Origin: Vicingus sp036171675
GTDB taxonomy: Bacteria > Bacteroidota > Bacteroidia > Flavobacteriales_E > Vicingaceae
Direction of reading: 5' to 3'
Assembly: GCA_036171675.1 (NCBI GenBank)
Contig: JAVHRO010000006.1
Location: 1-24,494, forward strand
DNA: 24,494 nucleotides
Position 1 is the first letter of the stretch, and every line of letters begins with the position of its first letter. The notes below the pieces were generated by a model. The model ran no database searches and was not told where the DNA came from. It worked only from the letters and a program-made list of their open reading frames with translations. A program made the position numbers and the translations under genes. Of the stretch, positions 21,305 through 24,494 are shown one piece after another.

Positions 21305-21389
21305 TTCCATTCACAACAATAAACGGTTATCTACAAAAATAATTTTTTTATTTCATTATTTAATTTATTTTTGTGTTGTATAACATATT
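21305..21389 (+). promoter_or_regulatory. Shared upstream module, copy C (before the large T9SS gene)
   Basis: Close copy of 17191-17275. It contains TATTTTTG (21366-21373), a perfect match to the Bacteroidota -7 element TAnnTTTG, 60 bases before the start codon, and GTTGTATAAC in the place of the copy A palindrome. Confidence 0.65.
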
Positions 21390-21433
21390 TATGTCTTGAA
21401 ATAATCATTGTTTAAATCAAAAAAAACAACCGT

Positions 21434-24418
21434 ATGAAAATAACCATTTACCATTTTAACAACTTACTGCGAACGTATAACAAATACCGCAGAAAATTAG
21501 CGAATTTGCGTAACGCAAACAAAAATGTAAGACGACAAGGCATCTTGCAAAACCATCTTGCAAAACTTCATGAAAAACTGACGTTCCTAAAGATGAGCAT
21601 TAAGCTAAGTACAGTTGCAGCAAGTATTGCAGTTGGTTCGTTGGCATTTATTCCTCAAACTGCTGATGCACAATGGTTTTCTGCTAAACAAATCAACCCT
21701 TTTAGTATAACCAATTCTTATGATGAATCATCACCTGCATTTGCCGATTTGGATGGTGACGGAGATTTAGATATGTTGAGTGGTTCAGGTGAATACACCT
21801 ATAATTATGATCTATATACCAGCACAGGTTCTTATGAATATTATTTTAAATATTATGAAAATATTGGTTCAGCTTCAAATCCAGTGTTTAATTCTCCTCA
21901 AATTAATCCTTTCGGTATAGCTGGATCTACTTACAATATGATAACTCCTACATTTGTAGATATTGACAATGACGGAGACATGGATTTGTTTTATGGCAAT
22001 ACAGATGGTAATTTTTATTATTTAGAAAATACAGGTACTTCAATAGCTCCAGCATTTGGTGTTCCTCAAACCAATCCATTTGGGCTTGTACATTTTGCTT
22101 ATGCAAACATATTAACTCCAACATTTGCAGATATAGATAATGACGGAGATTTTGATTTGTTGTCAGGCGACAACTCTGGTAAGTTCTTTTATTTTGAGAA
22201 TACTGGTACGTCTTCAGCACCAGCTTTTGCTGCTTACCAAACGAACCCTTTCGGATTAAATCCTTATTATCTAGGACAAACAGCTCCAACATTTATAGAT
22301 ATTGATGCTGATGGTGATTTTGATTTATTGTCAGGTGAAAGGGGTGGAGATTTCTTTTATTTTGAAAACACAGGTACATCATCCGCTTCTGCTTTTGCTG
22401 CTTCACAAACCAATCCTTTCAATTTAAGCATAGTCGGTAGTTCTTATGGATCTAGATCTAGACCAACTTTTGCTGATATAGATAATGATGGCGATATGGA
22501 TTTAATGGCTGGTGATAGTTATGGAGATTTTAATTTCTATAAACAATGTACTCCTTCAACTGCCACAATTTCGCCAACGGCAGTTTGTAGTTATGTTTCG
22601 CCAAGCGGTCAATTCTTTACATCGGGAGGAACCTTTACAGATATCATCCCAAACGCTACAGGTTGCGATAGTGTAATTACTATTAACCTAACCATTAATC
22701 CGGTATTAGATCAAACGCTTAGCTCCACCAATCCTATGGTTTGTGGTTCGGGTTCAACAACCATTGATTTAGGTTCATCTCAGTCGGGAGTTAGTTATTA
22801 CTTGAGAAATAACGACAACGATACTGTAGTTGATGGTCCGGTATTAGGTAACGGTGCTACTATTTCGTTTAATACCGATAACATATCATCTGCTACAACC
22901 TATAATGTGTATGGGGAACTTCAAACAAATTCAATAGGGTTGAAGTTTGATGGCAACGACAATAATAGTGTTGATTGTCTTAATAGTGCTAGTGTTCAAC
23001 TTAGTGGTACTCAAATTACGCTTGAAGCATGGGTTTATCCAACGCAATGGAAAGATGCCGTATGGGGAGGGAATATCATTAATAAAGAAGGTTTCAACAC
23101 TGGTTACATGCTACGTTGTGGAAATAATGGGCAAGTTAACTTTAATTTAGGTAGTGCTGGTTGGAATGAACTTACAACTTCTCAAAACGCATTAGTACTA
23201 AACACTTGGCAGCATGTGGCAGCAACCTATGATGGAACCACCATGTCAATTTTTGTAGATGGAAACCTTGTGGCTAGTCAAAATACTTCAGTTAGTTTTT
23301 CTTCACCAGATGGTAATTTAACAGTTGGAAACTGGAGTAATGGAAGCGGTAGAGCTTTCATTGGAAGTATAGACGAGGTTAGAATTTGGTCGGTTTCTAA
23401 AACTCAAGGTGAACTTCAAACTGACATGAATACTTGTTTAACAGGTTCAGAAACAGGATTGATGGCTTATTACCAGTTTGAAAATGGAACAGGCAGTTCT
23501 ATCTTAACCGATTTAACTTCAAACGGACACAATGGTACGTTACAAAACATGGATACCAATGCTGTTTGGGGAATGGGAGCTGCAATTTGTTCAACATGTA
23601 ATATGGAAATGACACAAACCATTACCATAAATGTTGGACAGCCTTCATCGGCTACTATCTCGCCTACTGCATGTAATTCTTTTGTTTCTCCTAGTGGAAA
23701 TTACACATGGACTACCAGTGCAACTTATTTAGATACTATTCCAAATGTTTCTGGTTGCGATAGTGTTATTACAGTAAATTTAACTATCAATAACTCAACA
23801 ACAAGTTCACAAACTTTGGTAGAATGTGCTGGTTTTTCAGTAACAGTTGGAAGTAACACTTATTCAACAACAGGGGTTTACACCGATGTGTTTATGAATG
23901 CAGCAGGTTGCGATAGTACAGTAACTACTGATTTAACTATTGAAAATGCTATTGATGTTACAATAGACAATTCATTAGCACCAACGTTAACAGCAAACCA
24001 AGCTGGCGCAAGTTACCAATGGTTAGATTGTGACAATGGAAATGCAATCATCCCATCAGAAACTACTCAAAGCTTTACAGCAGCAGTTAATGGTAATTAT
24101 GCAGTTGAAATTACGGTGGGAAGTTGTGTAGATACATCAGCTTGTGAGAATATTGCAGGAGTAGGAATAAAAGAAGCTGCAAGTAATGTTGTTTCCATAT
24201 ATCCAAATCCAACCAATGGAATGGTAAACATTAACTTTGGAAGTAATAATTCAACTGTAGATTATACTATTTCTTCAATAGAAGGCAAAGTAGTTGAAAC
24301 GGGAAAAACTTCAACCAACAACATTACTGTTGATTTAAGCAACGAAAGCAAAGGCGTTTATTTTATTAGAATAAATACTGAAAACATTTCAACTGTTTAC
24401 AAGTTGATTAAACAATAA
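21434..24418 (+). CDS. Large T9SS surface protein with FG-GAP/VCBS repeats and LamG domain
   Basis: A 994-residue precursor. ATG 21434 gives a basic 53-residue extension ahead of the signal peptide; the alternative ATG at codon 54 starts directly at MSIKLSTVAASIAVGSLAFI. I keep the longer start because similar basic extensions occur, from memory, on related proteins. After cleavage near ADAQ (about 80), five repeats carry calcium-loop motifs such as DLDGDGDLD and DIDNDGDMD (residues about 105-355), each linked by a Q-NPF-type segment. Three SPTA/GCDSVIT modules lie near 375-425 and 740-840, and a LamG/concanavalin-like domain at about 500-690 (IGLKFDGNDNN, ITLEAWVYPTQW, WQHVAATYDGTTMSIFVDG, IDEVRIW). 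A type A sorting domain ends it (SIYPNPTNGMVNINFG to VYKLIKQ). Likely a cell-surface adhesin or glycan-binding protein. Confidence 0.9.
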   Translation: MKITIYHFNNLLRTYNKYRRKLANLRNANKNVRRQGILQNHLAKLHEKLTFLKMSIKLSTVAASIAVGSLAFIPQTADAQWFSAKQINPFSITNSYDESSPAFADLDGDGDLDMLSGSGEYTYNYDLYTSTGSYEYYFKYYENIGSASNPVFNSPQINPFGIAGSTYNMITPTFVDIDNDGDMDLFYGNTDGNFYYLENTGTSIAPAFGVPQTNPFGLVHFAYANILTPTFADIDNDGDFDLLSGDNSGKFFYFENTGTSSAPAFAAYQTNPFGLNPYYLGQTAPTFIDIDADGDFDLLSGERGGDFFYFENTGTSSASAFAASQTNPFNLSIVGSSYGSRSRPTFADIDNDGDMDLMAGDSYGDFNFYKQCTPSTATISPTAVCSYVSPSGQFFTSGGTFTDIIPNATGCDSVITINLTINPVLDQTLSSTNPMVCGSGSTTIDLGSSQSGVSYYLRNNDNDTVVDGPVLGNGATISFNTDNISSATTYNVYGELQTNSIGLKFDGNDNNSVDCLNSASVQLSGTQITLEAWVYPTQWKDAVWGGNIINKEGFNTGYMLRCGNNGQVNFNLGSAGWNELTTSQNALVLNTWQHVAATYDGTTMSIFVDGNLVASQNTSVSFSSPDGNLTVGNWSNGSGRAFIGSIDEVRIWSVSKTQGELQTDMNTCLTGSETGLMAYYQFENGTGSSILTDLTSNGHNGTLQNMDTNAVWGMGAAICSTCNMEMTQTITINVGQPSSATISPTACNSFVSPSGNYTWTTSATYLDTIPNVSGCDSVITVNLTINNSTTSSQTLVECAGFSVTVGSNTYSTTGVYTDVFMNAAGCDSTVTTDLTIENAIDVTIDNSLAPTLTANQAGASYQWLDCDNGNAIIPSETTQSFTAAVNGNYAVEITVGSCVDTSACENIAGVGIKEAASNVVSIYPNPTNGMVNINFGSNNSTVDYTISSIEGKVVETGKTSTNNITVDLSNESKGVYFIRINTENISTVYKLIKQ

Positions 24419-24443
24419 ATTTCGAAAAAATATATGAAGAAAG

Positions 24444-24481
24444 GAGGGTGTCTAAAAAGAAATAGACAGCCTCTTTTTTTT
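24444..24481 (+). terminator. Intrinsic terminator after the large T9SS gene
   Basis: Stem GAGGGTGTCTA (24444-24454) / TAGACAGCCTC (24463-24473), 10 of 11 pairs, loop AAAAGAAA region, then eight T (24474-24481). A standard Rho-independent layout 25 bases after the stop codon. Confidence 0.88.
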
Positions 24482-24494
24482 ATCTCAAAAATTT

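Noticed and set aside
21948..22292. Minus-strand frame opposite the FG-GAP repeats
   Set aside because: Its peptide is simply the antisense of repeated calcium-loop coding units; there is no start context or family.

Overview
This window reads as a draft-genome contig from a member of the Bacteroidota, most likely order Flavobacteriales. The evidence is the low GC content, type IX secretion (T9SS) C-terminal sorting domains, the ftsX-DUF3098-uppP-truB cluster, a DUF3109 protein, a TPR histidine kinase paired with a LytTR regulator, and promoter-like boxes close to the Bacteroidota TAnnTTTG -7 element. No species is claimed.

Layout. (1) 1-5403 is a very AT-rich accessory region that looks like part of an integrated element. 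It holds the C-terminal half of a tyrosine recombinase, an ORF6N protein, a small excisionase-like HTH protein, several unrecognised genes, and a gene interrupted by one in-frame stop whose downstream part carries the three palm motifs of family A / T7-like polymerases. tRNA-Cys (5716-5786, minus strand) points its 3' end into this region. (2) 5868-10194 is ordinary chromosome: threonine aldolase and a DUF3109 protein on the plus strand, then ftsX-DUF3098-uppP-truB on the minus strand. (3) 10381-14019 is leuS, 1212 codons instead of roughly 920-950. It remains open throughout but carries a complete DUF559 endonuclease-like domain between oppositely oriented palindromic repeats, three further in-frame palindromes and a lineage-type expansion. 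(4) 14053-16934 is a histidine kinase / LytTR regulator pair separated by a GxxExxY nuclease gene that lies inside its own inverted repeats. A nuclease-free copy of that element is at 19583-19723. (5) 16943-17191 is a long terminator-like inverted repeat holding another repeat element. (6) 17297-24418 has a small T9SS protein, a collagen/C1q-like protein, a TIGR03032-type protein and a 994-residue T9SS surface protein. The two T9SS genes share an approximately 85-bp upstream module. Exactly 100 Ns lie in front of the large one, flanked by an identical 55-base sequence.

Most interesting signal. Two unrelated small nuclease families, DUF559 and GxxExxY, each lie between inverted palindromic repeats, and each has repeat-only relatives in the same window. 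One sits in-frame inside an essential gene, the other inside a two-gene regulatory operon. This suggests a general class of nuclease-plus-palindrome mobile units in Bacteroidota. The second notable signal is the divergent polymerase-like gene in the accessory region.
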